Source of the DNA: Streptosporangium brasiliense
GTDB taxonomy: Bacteria > Actinomycetota > Actinomycetes > Streptosporangiales > Streptosporangiaceae
Length of the DNA: 64,000 bases
Reading direction: 5' to 3'
Assembly (NCBI RefSeq): GCF_030811595.1
Contig: NZ_JAUSRB010000001.1
Location: 1,488,001-1,552,000, forward strand
This document shows, piece after piece, positions 24,739 through 33,673 of this stretch (the first letter of the stretch is position 1; each line of letters opens with the position of its first letter). Under the pieces are notes generated by a model, which saw only the letters and a program-made list of their open reading frames with translations, did not search any database and was not told the DNA's origin. Made by a program: the position numbers and the translations under genes.

Positions 24739-25988
24739 GCGAACTCCTTCGTTCCGAGGCTGAACTGCTCAGGGCGCTGGGGCACGATCAACGCGATCAG
24801 CGCGCCGAGGACGGTGGTGGCGATGAGCAGGCCGAAAGCAGCGGTGTAGGAGAACTCGTCGACCAGGAACCCCATGAGGACGGGGGCGAGGACGCCGGCG
24901 ATCTGACCTCCGACGTTGACGACGCTCATGCCGGATCCGATGACGGCGGGCGGCAGGGCGCGCACGGGCATGCCGAGGATGCCCATCGCGGAAAGGCCCG
25001 CCACGCCCATGGCGAGGGTCTGGTAGACGGTGAACCCGACAGCGGAGTCGGCCATCAGCATGAGCACCAGGAGCACGGCGGTGACCAGGAGCAGGGGGAT
25101 GACGTAGAGCCGGGCCCTGTCGTGGAAGAAGCGGTCGAACAGCCAGCCGCCGAGAAAGACGGTCGCGCACGAGACCAGGCCGGGGATGGCGGACATGACG
25201 CCGGTGTTGATGAGGGAGATGCCGCGCTCCTCCAGCAGGTAGCTGGGCACCCAAGTGATCAAGCCGTAGCCGAGCATGTTGGTGGTGCAGAAGAGGGCGG
25301 CGAACTTCCAGACCGATGGCGAGCGCATGACGGCGCCGAGGCTGGTCCCCTCGTCCTGAACGACGTCGGAGCCGTTGAGGTGGGCGGGCAGCGCCTTGGG
25401 CAGCAGCTTCCAGAGTAGAACGCCGATGGCGACACCGGCGGCGGCGGTGACCCAGAAGGTGTGGCGCCAGCCGAGGGCGAGGATGAGCGGCGCGACGATG
25501 AGCGGGGCGACGCCGGCGCCGAGCTGGTTGGAGGCGAGCATGGCGCCGGCGGCGGTGGCGCGGACGGCGGGGGTGGTGCGTTCCGCGATGGCCTTGAAGG
25601 ACGCGCCGGGAAAGAGGCCCTGGCCGACGCCGAAGAGAGCACGGATGACGAGGAGGGATGCCAGACCCCAGGCGATACCGGTGAGGGCGGTGAAGAGCGA
25701 CCAGAGCAGCAGAGAGACCATGAGCTGGCGGCGGGCGCCGAACTTGTCGGCGAGGATGCCACCCGGCACCTGGCACAGCAGATAGACCAGGGAGAAGGCG
25801 GTGATCAGCCAGCCTTGCTCGGTCTTGGTGAGCGCGAACTCCTCGCCGATGAACGGCAACGCGACGGCCATCATCACCCGATCGACGTAGTCGATCACCC
25901 AGACGCCCATGAGCAGGCCGACGGTGACGGTCGCCGTTTTACGTATTTGCGCGGGCGCCAGGGTGGGGGTGTCTTCGGCGAGTCCCAT
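24735..25988 (-). CDS. MFS transporter, anion:cation symporter-like
   Basis: A 417-residue twelve-helix transporter. The N-terminal DYVDRVMMAVALPFIG segment and GGILADKFGARRQL (motif A, about residue 75) match the ACS family, which imports organic anions such as sugar acids or N-acyl amino acids. GGAGG lies seven bases before the ATG. The gene precedes and is coupled to the D-aminoacylase-like hydrolase, so it likely imports that enzyme's substrate. Confidence 0.9.
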   Translation of the reverse strand: MGLAEDTPTLAPAQIRKTATVTVGLLMGVWVIDYVDRVMMAVALPFIGEEFALTKTEQGWLITAFSLVYLLCQVPGGILADKFGARRQLMVSLLLWSLFTALTGIAWGLASLLVIRALFGVGQGLFPGASFKAIAERTTPAVRATAAGAMLASNQLGAGVAPLIVAPLILALGWRHTFWVTAAAGVAIGVLLWKLLPKALPAHLNGSDVVQDEGTSLGAVMRSPSVWKFAALFCTTNMLGYGLITWVPSYLLEERGISLINTGVMSAIPGLVSCATVFLGGWLFDRFFHDRARLYVIPLLLVTAVLLVLMLMADSAVGFTVYQTLAMGVAGLSAMGILGMPVRALPPAVIGSGMSVVNVGGQIAGVLAPVLMGFLVDEFSYTAAFGLLIATTVLGALIALIVPQRPEQFSLGTKEFA

Positions 25989-26672
25989 TCACAGGCCTCC
26001 GGAGCTTTGAAATCAATGTTCCAGCAACCCTCCATCACGTCACCCGGGAGTGCTTCGTGCAGGAACATGAAGTCGGGGCCGCCGGCGGTGCGATCGAACC
26101 AAGATCTGTCCACCGGTGGTGAAACGCCTCGATGGTGCTCCCCCCGGGTCCAGGTGATGAGCCCCCAGAACGTCCCAGGAGCCTAGGCGTCAACCCGCAC
26201 CGCGGTGCCGAGTTCACCTTCCTCTGTGGGTTCGGGCTTGTGTGGGCTGACCCCCTTGCCGGTATCGGACGGCGTCCGCCGGTAACGCGCGGTCTCAGGG
26301 GCCGGACGTGCCGGGTCCCGCTCCGGCACGGTCGCCGGGACCTACCACACCGACCGGTGGCACCCGATGAAGGTTCCCCGCCTGGCGGAGCGACTACGGG
26401 TGCCGGCCCCGGCCGCTCGGCCTCGGCGCGGGCCGGGCCGTCCCACAAGCGGCGATATACGGTGGCGGGCGGCAGGCCGGCGCGGTGCCGTCCGGATGTG
26501 CGGAGATACTCGGTCACGAGACCACCCGCCCGGCGATTTTCTCCTGCCGTTCGACCTCGACCTCTAGCGCGTCGAAGGTGTCGGCGTTCAGGTCGGGTTT
26601 GGCTCCAGCGAGCAACGCCTCCCGGGGGAACGCTTTTTCACGGAAGGCCCAGAAGCGGCCCCGGTCACTACG
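25989..26672. other. Remnant region with two coupled leftward open frames of unknown identity
   Basis: No family is recognised. On the minus strand, a fragment at 26514-26664 reads GRFWAFREKAFPREALL and then ALEVEVERQEKIAGRVVS before TGA; it is cut at its 5' end by the IS5-type element. A second frame (26035-26517) starts with GTG overlapping that TGA and opens VTEYLRTSGRHRAGLPPATV. The coupling suggests both once belonged to one operon. The C-terminal part of the second frame is low complexity and may be meaningless. Confidence 0.4.
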
Positions 26673-27594
26673 GAGCTCTTTCCATCGTGAAGGCGCTGGT
26701 CAGGATGGGTCTGCGGAAAGCGGTGGCGGATGAGAGGAGGCTCCCGACAAGACAGCAGTCGACCAAGATCCGATGCCCCAACCGGGAGCCTCGTTGCTGT
26801 CTTACCGTGCCGCGATTCCACTGTCCAACCACACCCCGATGCGCCTGGCCGAGCTCATCCGCACCCGGCACGCCGAACGCCGCTCCCGGTGGCGGAAGTC
26901 AGACCCGGCGCAGCAGGCGCTACTGGTCCTGGCCCGCTTGCGCAATGGCGACACCTACGCCCGCCTGGCCGCCGGATTCGCCGTGGGGACCACCACGGCC
27001 TGGCGCTACGTCCGCGAAGCCGCCGATCTCCTGGCCGCCCTGGCCGACGACGTGCACCCCGCCGTCGGGCGCGCATCCCGGCCGGCCTACACCATCCTGG
27101 ACGGCCCTCTCATCCCGATCGACCGCCTCGCCGACGAGCGGCCGTATTACCGCGGCAACCACAAGCGGCATGGAATGAACGTGCAACTACCGGCCGACCC
27201 CATGGGCCGACCGGTGTGGGCCTCGCCCGCGCTGCCGGGCGCCGTGCACGACGTGAGCGCCGCTCGGAAGGCCGGCCTGATCGACGCCTTGACCAGCGCC
27301 GGCGTGAAGACCTTTGCGGACAAGGGGTATCAAGGCGAGGGCGGCACGGTTCGGACGCCGTTCCAGCGGCATCGCCATCGGTGCTGGTTGTCGCGCGGGC
27401 AGCGGGACGTCAACCGCGCCCATGCCCGTATCCGGGCCATCGGTGAGCGTGCCGTCGCGACCTTGAAGGGCTGAAAAGGTACTGACCAGGCTGCGCTGTT
27501 GCCCGCATCGAGCGACCGCGCTCGTGCAGGTGATCCTTGTGCTGCAGCCCGTGGAAGAAGGCCGCTACTGCCGCTACTCAGGATGAAATGGCTC
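26673..27594 (+). mobile_element. IS5-family insertion sequence (IS112-like), decayed
   Basis: Ends are proposed from an imperfect inverted repeat: GAGCTCTTTCCATC at 26673-26686 and the complement of GGATGAAATGGCTC at 27581-27594. It encloses one transposase frame. A 10-bp inverted repeat (26737-26746 with 26783-26792) precedes the transposase and may shield it from outside transcription. No clear target duplication is seen. Confidence 0.6.
26800..27586 (+). pseudogene. IS5-family DDE transposase with C-terminal frameshift
   Basis: Reads LLSYRAAIPLSN onward with an N-terminal HTH (LARLRNGDTYARLAAGFAVGTTTAWRYV), then DDE_Tnp_4: Asp in ILDGPLIPID, Asp in TFADKGYQG, Glu in AIGERAVATLKG. A TGA ends the frame at 27474. 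The expected tail (KVLTRLRCCPHRATALVQ and on) is found from 27476 in the next frame to a TGA at 27584-27586, so one extra base has broken the gene. The start is probably TTG about 26794; a longer frame opens at 26773. Confidence 0.8.
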
Positions 27595-27628
27595 TTGTCG
27601 TGTCGGTGGGTGCTGCGAGCATGACGGG

Positions 27629-28252
27629 ATGATCGCGACTCCTGCCGACTACTCCTGGTTCTCCCGTGAGCGCTTCCCCGGCCTGGCGGATGCCTACTGC
27701 TTCACCTACGTCCGCGGCCTGACGCCTGAGGAAGTGGTGACCCGGCTCGGCGTCCGGGTTGAAGACTGCTCTCGCGTGACGCTTGATGGGCTGATCCGGT
27801 GGCAGACCTTCGGTGCCGTCGCCGTCGGAGACTGGGTGCTCCTCGTCGAGGCCTGCAGCGGGCTCGGCGTCACCGAAGAGATCATCATGCCGCTGTCGGC
27901 GGGCACCCGTCTCATCTCCCACTTCTACCTCGACGTCGATGACATGGACTACTTCTACTGGATCGACGACGGGAAGATCCGGTTCGAGTTCGCGCACGAC
28001 GAAGGCTACTCCCACCGGATCGAAGATGGGAGGATCCAGTTCATGTTCAGGCCCCACGAAAGCTACTCGGAGGAGATGCCGGACGAACTCGCAGAGATCC
28101 TGGAGCGGATCGACTCCCCCGTCTACCCGATCGCCGCCCCCCACAAAGGGCCGGCGTTCCTCCTGGCCGAGCGCCTCACCGGGATCACGATGACGCCGCA
28201 CCTGTTGGAGGAGTCCACCTACCTGGGCGGAGTCGTTCCCGGATCGAGGTGA
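27629..28252 (+). CDS. DUF6461 domain-containing protein
   Basis: A 207-residue soluble protein. YCFTYVRGLTPEEVVTRLG near residues 23-41 is the signature start of DUF6461, found widely in actinomycetes. The middle is acidic and aromatic-rich with a near-repeat (RFEFAHDEGYSHRI / QFMFRPHESYSEEM). Function is unknown. It is the only apparently intact gene between the IS5 element and the split SARP gene. Confidence 0.85.
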   Translation: MIATPADYSWFSRERFPGLADAYCFTYVRGLTPEEVVTRLGVRVEDCSRVTLDGLIRWQTFGAVAVGDWVLLVEACSGLGVTEEIIMPLSAGTRLISHFYLDVDDMDYFYWIDDGKIRFEFAHDEGYSHRIEDGRIQFMFRPHESYSEEMPDELAEILERIDSPVYPIAAPHKGPAFLLAERLTGITMTPHLLEESTYLGGVVPGSR

Positions 28253-28394
28253 GCAGGATCCATCGTCTGCAGCCCCCGCGGGTTGGCAGGCGGACGGTGG
28301 ATCACTTCGCTGCACGCCCCTACAGGTTTCACGGGGGCACTGTTCTCCGCAGGCCTGCCGCACCAGGCCATCAGGATGAAAAAGCCTCAGCGCT

Positions 28395-28824
28395 GCAGCG
28401 TCGTCGATCACGATCAACATCCGCCGCCCATCCAATACCGAACGCAGCAGTGCGGCCCGGCCCGCAGTGGACGCCGGCAGATCATGCACGGGCACGTCCA
28501 GTGACGCCAGCAGTTCGGCGAGCACCTCGTTGAGGACCGTCGCCTCGGCTTGCGGAATGAGCCACTCGGTGAGCTGCTCCACCTCTCCAGATCGGCCGGT
28601 GAAGTCTGCGACGTCGGGGGGAAGTCGAGCGGGAGGGGGAAGCGCGCTGATGCCCGCTGGAGCGGCCGCCGCCGATTGCTCCTCAGCTGCGGTGATGTCC
28701 ATGTACGTTTTCCGTAGCGCCGCGCCGGGCCCACGTCCTGCTTTTCGGGCGAGGGTTGCCACAGCGGTGTCGTAGTGCCGCAGTGCTTCTGACCGGCGTC
28801 CAGCGGCGTACAGGGCGCGTATCA
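28395..28824 (-). pseudogene. SARP/AfsR-type regulator, 3' fragment
   Basis: Leftward codons read RALYAAGRRSEALRHYDTAV and TLARKAGRGPGAALRKTY, the end of a bacterial transcriptional activator domain, then LPPDVADFTGR, the entry to an NB-ARC domain. The P-loop part is missing and the frame resumes at LNEVLAELLASLDV through RRMLIVIDDA, so the ATPase domain has an internal deletion. The 5' part of the same gene lies beyond the IS630-like element at 30504-30866. Homology is lost left of about 28395. Confidence 0.82.
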
Positions 28825-28844
28825 CACAGGTTGAATTCGTAGAG
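28825..28844 (+). repeat. Left terminal inverted repeat of the IS630-like element
   Basis: Twenty bases identical to the reverse complement of 30482-30501. It falls at the exact break in the SARP frame. Confidence 0.85.
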
Positions 28845-29061
28845 TCATAGAGTTGTGACTGTTTGCTGTGTCGGGTGTACGGCCGAGGTCTGCGGTAGGG
28901 GCAAAGGGGCGGGTACACGCCCGCCGAGCAGCGATGACGAAGCGAGCAGGCGCGGATACGGGCGGCTGACTGCTTCGCTGAGGCCGCCGGCTACGCAGGA
29001 ACGCCGGCCTCGTCTAGATCGTTTCTCCTTGAGATCGGTGACTGCGGTCAAGGAGGCGCAC

Positions 29062-29706
29062 ATGGGGCTCACGCCACGGAGTCATTCATGGCAATGGGGC
29101 AAGGCGCGCGCCCAGATGCAGGTCACCGCGGTCACAGCGGCGGCCCCGCTCCTCGTCCTTGGCGTCGTGGCCGCGATCCTGCTGGGATTCTCCTGGCGCG
29201 GGCTGTTATGGGGTTTGGGGTTGGCCACCCTGGCCGCGGTGGTGCCGTCCTTATTGGTCCTCCTGTCGGGGAGGCTGTCATCGAACCTGGCAGACCCTAC
29301 TTTGGCAGGCCCCGCGACCACGGTTTTGCACCTGAGGGCGGGCGTGCTCCTTGAGCTCGCCCGCCTGGGCGTTGTGACGCTCCAGGATGTACAGCTTCGC
29401 GATGCAGTCTGGCTGGGGCTCGGCGTTCAGTCCCTCAACGTGCTGGTCGGCCTCGTGTTGTACGCCGGCATAGTGACCCTTCGCCCGTCTCCGCTCGACC
29501 TGGAGCAGGCTGCGGCGGGCTGCTCGGATTCGTACTCCTACGGGCAGGGCGTACTCGGATTCGGCCGCAACACGCTGGTGGAGGTGGGACTCTCGCTGCT
29601 GCTGGCATTGAGCCCGTGGCTGGCCTTTGTCACCGTTCCCGTGGGCGCCATCTGGGAGGCCCTGACAGGCAGGACTCAAACAACCCCGCGCACGCGTGCA
29701 CGCTGA
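29062..29706 (+). CDS. Putative membrane protein carried inside the IS630-like element
   Basis: A 214-residue protein with about four hydrophobic segments: VTAAAPLLVLGVVAAILLGF (about 19-38), LLWGLGLATLAAVVPSLLVLL (about 44-64), a segment near 119-138 (LGVQSLNVLVGLVLYAGIV) and one near 180-200. A cytoplasmic N-terminus is suggested by basic residues. AAGGAGG lies five bases before ATG 29062. I do not recognise the family. It sits between the left inverted repeat and the transposase remnant, so it moved as cargo or was trapped there. A 6-bp stem hairpin follows at 29748-29762. Confidence 0.6.
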   Translation: MGLTPRSHSWQWGKARAQMQVTAVTAAAPLLVLGVVAAILLGFSWRGLLWGLGLATLAAVVPSLLVLLSGRLSSNLADPTLAGPATTVLHLRAGVLLELARLGVVTLQDVQLRDAVWLGLGVQSLNVLVGLVLYAGIVTLRPSPLDLEQAAAGCSDSYSYGQGVLGFGRNTLVEVGLSLLLALSPWLAFVTVPVGAIWEALTGRTQTTPRTRAR

Positions 29707-29829
29707 TTCCAGCGCAGGCACTTCGGCCCCGCGCGCCCCTGCTGAAACCAGCCCCAGGCTGGGTTACGGCGGTCGGAAGTCCAGGCCGGCCGCGTGCCGG
29801 GTAGGAGCCCGCCAGATCCAGCTCAGCCG

Positions 29830-30477
29830 GCACAGCAGATTGAAGGTTCGGCGTCGCCGGAGAAGCTGTCGAGCCAGCAGTGGGCACGCTTGGAGACCGA
29901 ATTGAGCCGAGGCCCGCTGGCGCACGGATTCGGCGATGACCAGCGCTGGACCCTGGCCCGGGTCAAGACGCTGATCGGCAAGCTGTTTCACATCGGCTAC
30001 ACCATCGATGGCGTCAGCAGCTGCTGCGACGACACGGCTGGTCGGTGCAGGTACCGGCCCGGCGCGCCCTGGAACGCGACGAGCAGGCCATTGCCACCTG
30101 GAAGGCCGAGGTGTGGCCGGCCGCAAAGCCACCGCGGCGGACCTGGGCGCCTACATTTGTTTCGAAGACGAGGCAGGCCAGGGGCTGAGGCCGCCGAAAG
30201 CACGCACCTGGGCACCGCGAGGCGCCCGCCCGGTGCTGACCGTACGGGACAGACGCAGGGGCCGGGTCAACATCGCCGGGCGTCGTGGCCTACCGACCCG
30301 GCCGAGGGCATCTGGTCGCTGCTCAAGCGGGACATGGGCAACTTCGTCGTCGCCGACCTGACCGGGCTCGTCCGGATCATTAAGCGCAACCTCAAGAAGA
30401 TCCAGTACCGGCCATACCTGATCGACGGCTGCCTCGCCCGGACCGGACTCACCATCGAACACCCCTTGAACACATGA
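29830..30477 (+). pseudogene. IS630-family transposase remnant
   Basis: The first part reads LSSQQWARLETELSRGP...GDDQRWTLARVKTLIGKLFHIGY, matching the HTH region of IS630 transposases. It then shifts frame; CFEDEAGQGLRPPKARTW, with the first catalytic Asp region, is in another frame near 30160, and the end returns to GIWSLLKRDMGNFVV and KKIQYRPYLIDGCLARTG. The segment with the second catalytic Asp is deleted. Its terminal residues closely match the transposase of the element at 46181-47337. It is inactive. Confidence 0.82.
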
Positions 30478-30481
30478 CCGG

Positions 30482-30501
30482 CTCTACGAATTCAACCTGT
30501 G
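30482..30501 (-). repeat. Right terminal inverted repeat of the IS630-like element
   Basis: Twenty bases that are the exact reverse complement of 28825-28844, followed by a CA flank. Confidence 0.85.
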
Positions 30502-30503
30502 CA

Positions 30504-30866
30504 ACAGCTCATGGAGCTTTTCATTCAACGGGTCGTGGGTAATTTCCGTGCGCAGGTCCGGGAGAATCGCCTGTCACCCCAGACAGCCGCGATCAGCGTC
30601 TCGCTCGACACACCTTGATCGTCCGCCGCGAGCAACGCTGACAGCACCCGCCGTTCCGTCCGAGACAGGCGCACGGGCTCGCCGGTAGGCGATGTCACGA
30701 GCGTCTGTCCCGGAATGGCGAAACGCACACCGCCCCCTTGCATTTTTACGCACCATGATCGAGTCAGCGTAACTGGGAAATTAGCCTCTTCTGCCACCGC
30801 CGCGATCTTGCTGTCTGGCCAAGCGAAAGGCCATTCCCTAAGATGATCATGAATATCGCCTGACAT
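30504..30866 (-). pseudogene. SARP/AfsR-type regulator, 5' fragment
   Basis: The leftward frame contains RFAIPGQTLVTSPTGEPVRLS and RTERRVLSALLAADDQGVS...LIAAVWGD, the winged-helix DNA-binding domain of SARP regulators. About 60-100 codons are then missing, and the frame shifts to ILPDLRTEITHDPLNEKLHELL, the BTAD start, which stops in the inverted repeat. The rest is at 28395-28824. So this regulator suffered at least two deletions and one insertion. It may have controlled a now lost gene set. Confidence 0.8.
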
Positions 30867-30877
30867 CAGGAGTCCCC

Positions 30878-31306
30878 ATGAGGGAAATTACCGCCTCGAT
30901 CGATATCGCAGCCTCCCCTGAACACATTTGGAACACCCTTACCGACTTCTCCGGCTACTCAGAGTGGAACCCCATGTTCATCGGTGGTTCCGGCGAGCTG
31001 GTTCCTGGGGGCAAGCTGGCTCTGCGCATGCCGGTGACCCCGGGCGGGCGGGCGATGACCTTCACGACCACGGTGCTCGTCGCCGATGGCCGGCTGCTGC
31101 GATGGCGAGGACGGTTGATCGGGCCCGCAGTCTTCGAAGCGGTTCACGAGTTCGCTCTCGCCCCGCACGAGACGGGCACCAGGCTGACCCAGCGTGAAGC
31201 CCTGGTGGGAGCGCTGGTGCCCGTCGCCGCGCCGATGATCAACAAATATGAGCAGGTGGTCATCCGCTTGAACGAGGCGCTGAGGAACCGATGTCAGATG
31301 GGTTGA
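30878..31306 (+). CDS. SRPBCC (START/Bet v1-like) family protein
   Basis: A 142-residue protein of usual length for polyketide cyclase/dehydrase-like SRPBCC domains: opens MREITASIDIAASPEHIWNT, the common pattern, with the WNP turn near residue 31 and a C-terminal helix after LVGALVPV. It binds hydrophobic ligands in a helix-grip cavity. It is convergent with the P450 gene; ligand and role are unknown. Confidence 0.9.
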   Translation: MREITASIDIAASPEHIWNTLTDFSGYSEWNPMFIGGSGELVPGGKLALRMPVTPGGRAMTFTTTVLVADGRLLRWRGRLIGPAVFEAVHEFALAPHETGTRLTQREALVGALVPVAAPMINKYEQVVIRLNEALRNRCQMG

Positions 31307-31385
31307 AGCAGCTTCTGCGGCGCTTTCGGATGCTCGCCCAGGGCCGGGCGTGGTCTGCCGTCACATCCGGCCCTGGGTTGTGGTC

Positions 31386-32624
31386 TCAGCTCCAGGCCAC
31401 TGGCAGCTTCACCGGACCGCTGAGGGCGTGTCCGGCCTTGTAGCGGATCTCTTCGGCCGGGATGGCCAGGCGTAGCGCGGGCAGTTCACGGATCAGCAGG
31501 CTGATCGCTATCACCATCTCCATGTGGCCGAGGTGGCGGCCGATGCAGTGGTGCGGCCCATAGCCGAACGACAGATGCCGGTTGGGGGTGCGGGCGAAGT
31601 CGAGACGGTGTGGATCGGCGAAGACCCGCGGGTCATAGTTAGCGGCGTCATGGGAGGGGATCGCCACGTCACCCGGCTGCAGGTGCGCGCCACTGGGAAG
31701 TGTCACCGCCTGCATCACACGACGGGGCATGCTGTCGGCGGCTGCGTTGGAATGCATCCGCTCCAATTCGGTGATCGCGCCGGGGATCATCTCGGGATGG
31801 TCTGCCAGATACCCGTAGGCGGTCTCGTGCTTGGCGTAAGGGTGAGTGAGAAGGACTTGGATGAACGTGCCGATGGACGTGGCCGTGGTCTCCCACCCGC
31901 CCAGCACCAACGCGATCGGCAGCATGAGCAGTTGGTCGGGAGGGAGGTGCGCCCCGTCGACGGCGATCTGTGACAGCAGATCAGATGCTGGCTGCTGGCG
32001 TCGTTGCTCGATCAGACCGGCCAGGTAGCCGGCCATGGCCAGAGCTGAGGTTTCCGCTTCGGTGCGGGTCAGGGTGCTGTTGCCCAGGAACGCCTCCCCC
32101 CATTGGCGGAACTGCTGCCGGTCTTGCTGCGGCAGTCCCAGCATGTCGCCGATGGTGTCCAGCGCCAGGGGGATGGTGAACGCATCAAGGAGATCGGCTG
32201 GCTCACCTTCGTCGATCATCGCCTTCAGCCGGGCTGTGGCCCGGTCCTCGACCTCCCCGCGGCGTTTTTCGATCGCCTGCGCGGTGAACCAGTCCTTGAC
32301 GACGTTGCGCACCGCCGCGTGGTTGTCTCCGTCCAGGCCCAAGATGGTGCCTTCGAGACCGACGTCGTCGACGTCGCGAGCGGCCTCCCGGGAGAACACC
32401 TTCTGGTCGCGCAGGACCTCCATGACATCGTCGTAGCGGGTGATGAGCTTGCCGAGGGTGCCGTTGGCGCGAAGGACGTCGGCGACGCCGGTGCCGGCCT
32501 CCCGGATGTCGTGGTACTTCTGGTTTTTGTGCAGGCCGGGCTGGTTGACTCCGTCAGCGTCCTGATCGAAGGGGTGGGCGATCGGACAGGTGGCAGAGCT
32601 TTCCGGATCGACGGTGGCGGTCAT
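31386..32624 (-). CDS. Cytochrome P450
   Basis: A 412-residue bacterial class I P450. Heme ligand Cys at about residue 360 in FGYGPHHCIG; K-helix ExxR is ELER (about 283-286); I-helix reads LVLGGWETTATS in place of the common AGxxTT. ATG 32624 is chosen because the longer frame to 32645 would start inside the AAAGGA ribosome site. No ferredoxin gene is adjacent. It hydroxylates an unknown small molecule. Confidence 0.93.
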   Translation of the reverse strand: MTATVDPESSATCPIAHPFDQDADGVNQPGLHKNQKYHDIREAGTGVADVLRANGTLGKLITRYDDVMEVLRDQKVFSREAARDVDDVGLEGTILGLDGDNHAAVRNVVKDWFTAQAIEKRRGEVEDRATARLKAMIDEGEPADLLDAFTIPLALDTIGDMLGLPQQDRQQFRQWGEAFLGNSTLTRTEAETSALAMAGYLAGLIEQRRQQPASDLLSQIAVDGAHLPPDQLLMLPIALVLGGWETTATSIGTFIQVLLTHPYAKHETAYGYLADHPEMIPGAITELERMHSNAAADSMPRRVMQAVTLPSGAHLQPGDVAIPSHDAANYDPRVFADPHRLDFARTPNRHLSFGYGPHHCIGRHLGHMEMVIAISLLIRELPALRLAIPAEEIRYKAGHALSGPVKLPVAWS

Positions 32625-32726
32625 CGAGGGCGGGGATCCTTTCAATCACGTGACATGCGCGCGCAGCGCAGCAGGTGCTTATAAAGCGGCTCTGGGTATC
32701 GGAGATATCCGGGGAGGCAAGGCGGG

Positions 32727-33190
32727 TCAAGAGGCGATCGTCAAGACGATCGCGGCGGTTGAGGTGCCGATGACCGCTCCGACCGCCGTCTGTGGCGGCG
32801 TGTGCTCGCCCAGGCGCACACGCCCCCATGCTGAGGCGGCGACCACAACCACACCGGCGGCGGCCGCCGGGCCAAGACGCATCACAGCCCAGGTAACGCA
32901 GACCGCCAGGGTCGCGGTGTGCCAGGACACATCCCAGCGGGCCGTGAGAGGTGCCAGTACGGCGAGCATCACCAGCAGTGCCACCATCACCTCGACGACC
33001 TGGACAGGCGCACCAGGCATGATCAACACTGACAACCCCATGACCAAGGCTGCGGCCGCCAGCAGCAGCGGCGCGACCCGGCCACGGCCCCCCTTGGCCA
33101 TGGAGCCCCCGCCGGCGTGGAAGGCGGCGATGGGCAGGCCCGCGCAGAGCAATGCCGATGGCAGCCCCCATTCCAGGCCTGACAGCGTGT
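32727..33190 (-). pseudogene. PAP2-type phosphatase membrane protein, 5' truncated
   Basis: Leftward codons show several hydrophobic helices and the late PAP2 motifs WDVSWHTAT (the SxxxH region) and VRLGEHTPPQ, as in actinobacterial lipid phosphatases. The N-terminal portion with the first KxxxxxxRP motif is missing; the frame runs into IS5-type sequence just upstream. Internal ATG starts exist but the protein would lack part of the active site. Confidence 0.68.
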
Positions 33191-33203
33191 TTGGGAGCTG
33201 ATC

Positions 33204-33600
33204 GTGAAGCCGTTCCGCTGCCGGGTAGGACTGCCGATATGTCACGACAACCCTTTCTGTCCTTCTGACCTCACCGATAAGCAGTGGGAGCTGATCGAAC
33301 CGCTGCTTCCCGCTGCGCACTGGGACGGCCATAAGGAGAAGCATCCCCGCCGGGACATCGTGGACGCGATCACCTACGTGGTGCGGACCGGATGCTCCTG
33401 GCGGCAGTTGCCGGTCGACGTCCCGCCCTGGCAGACGGCGGACTGGCACTTCGTGCGCTGGGAGGAGCAGGGCGTCACCCAGAGGATCCTGGACGTGCTG
33501 CTCCGGCGCGTCCGCGCCGGAGCCGGGCGGGATCCGGAGCCGTCGGCGGCGGTCGTCGACAGCCAGAGCGTCAAGGGTGCCGATACCGTGGGCACCGCTA
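33204..33600 (+). pseudogene. IS5-type (DUF4096) transposase, 3' truncated
   Basis: Reads FCPSDLTDKQWELIEPLLP, then the DUF4096 region RRDIVDAITYVVRTGCSWRQLP and the first catalytic Asp in VVDSQSVKGADT. Typical sequence ends at about VGTAT near 33600, and the following codons are unrelated. The rest of the DDE domain is missing. The fragment joins the truncated PAP2 gene to the efflux gene and marks the right edge of the mosaic region. Confidence 0.8.
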
Positions 33601-33673
33601 CCCCTGATACAGCTGTCCGTCCTTGCCGTGGGAGATCTTCCGGGCCAGGGCGTGACGGCCTTGACAGTGACGA

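Larger units (their letters stand above)
28825..30501 (+). mobile_element. IS630-like element with a membrane-protein passenger, inserted in a SARP gene
   Basis: A perfect 20-bp terminal inverted repeat (outer end CACAGGTTGAATTC) lies at 28825-28844 and 30482-30501. Both sides are flanked by the dinucleotide CA (28823-28824, 30502-30503), consistent with a 2-bp target duplication. Removing the element and one CA rejoins the SARP frame as ELL-IRALYAAG. It holds a membrane-protein gene (29062-29706) and a degraded IS630 transposase (29830-30477). Confidence 0.8.
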
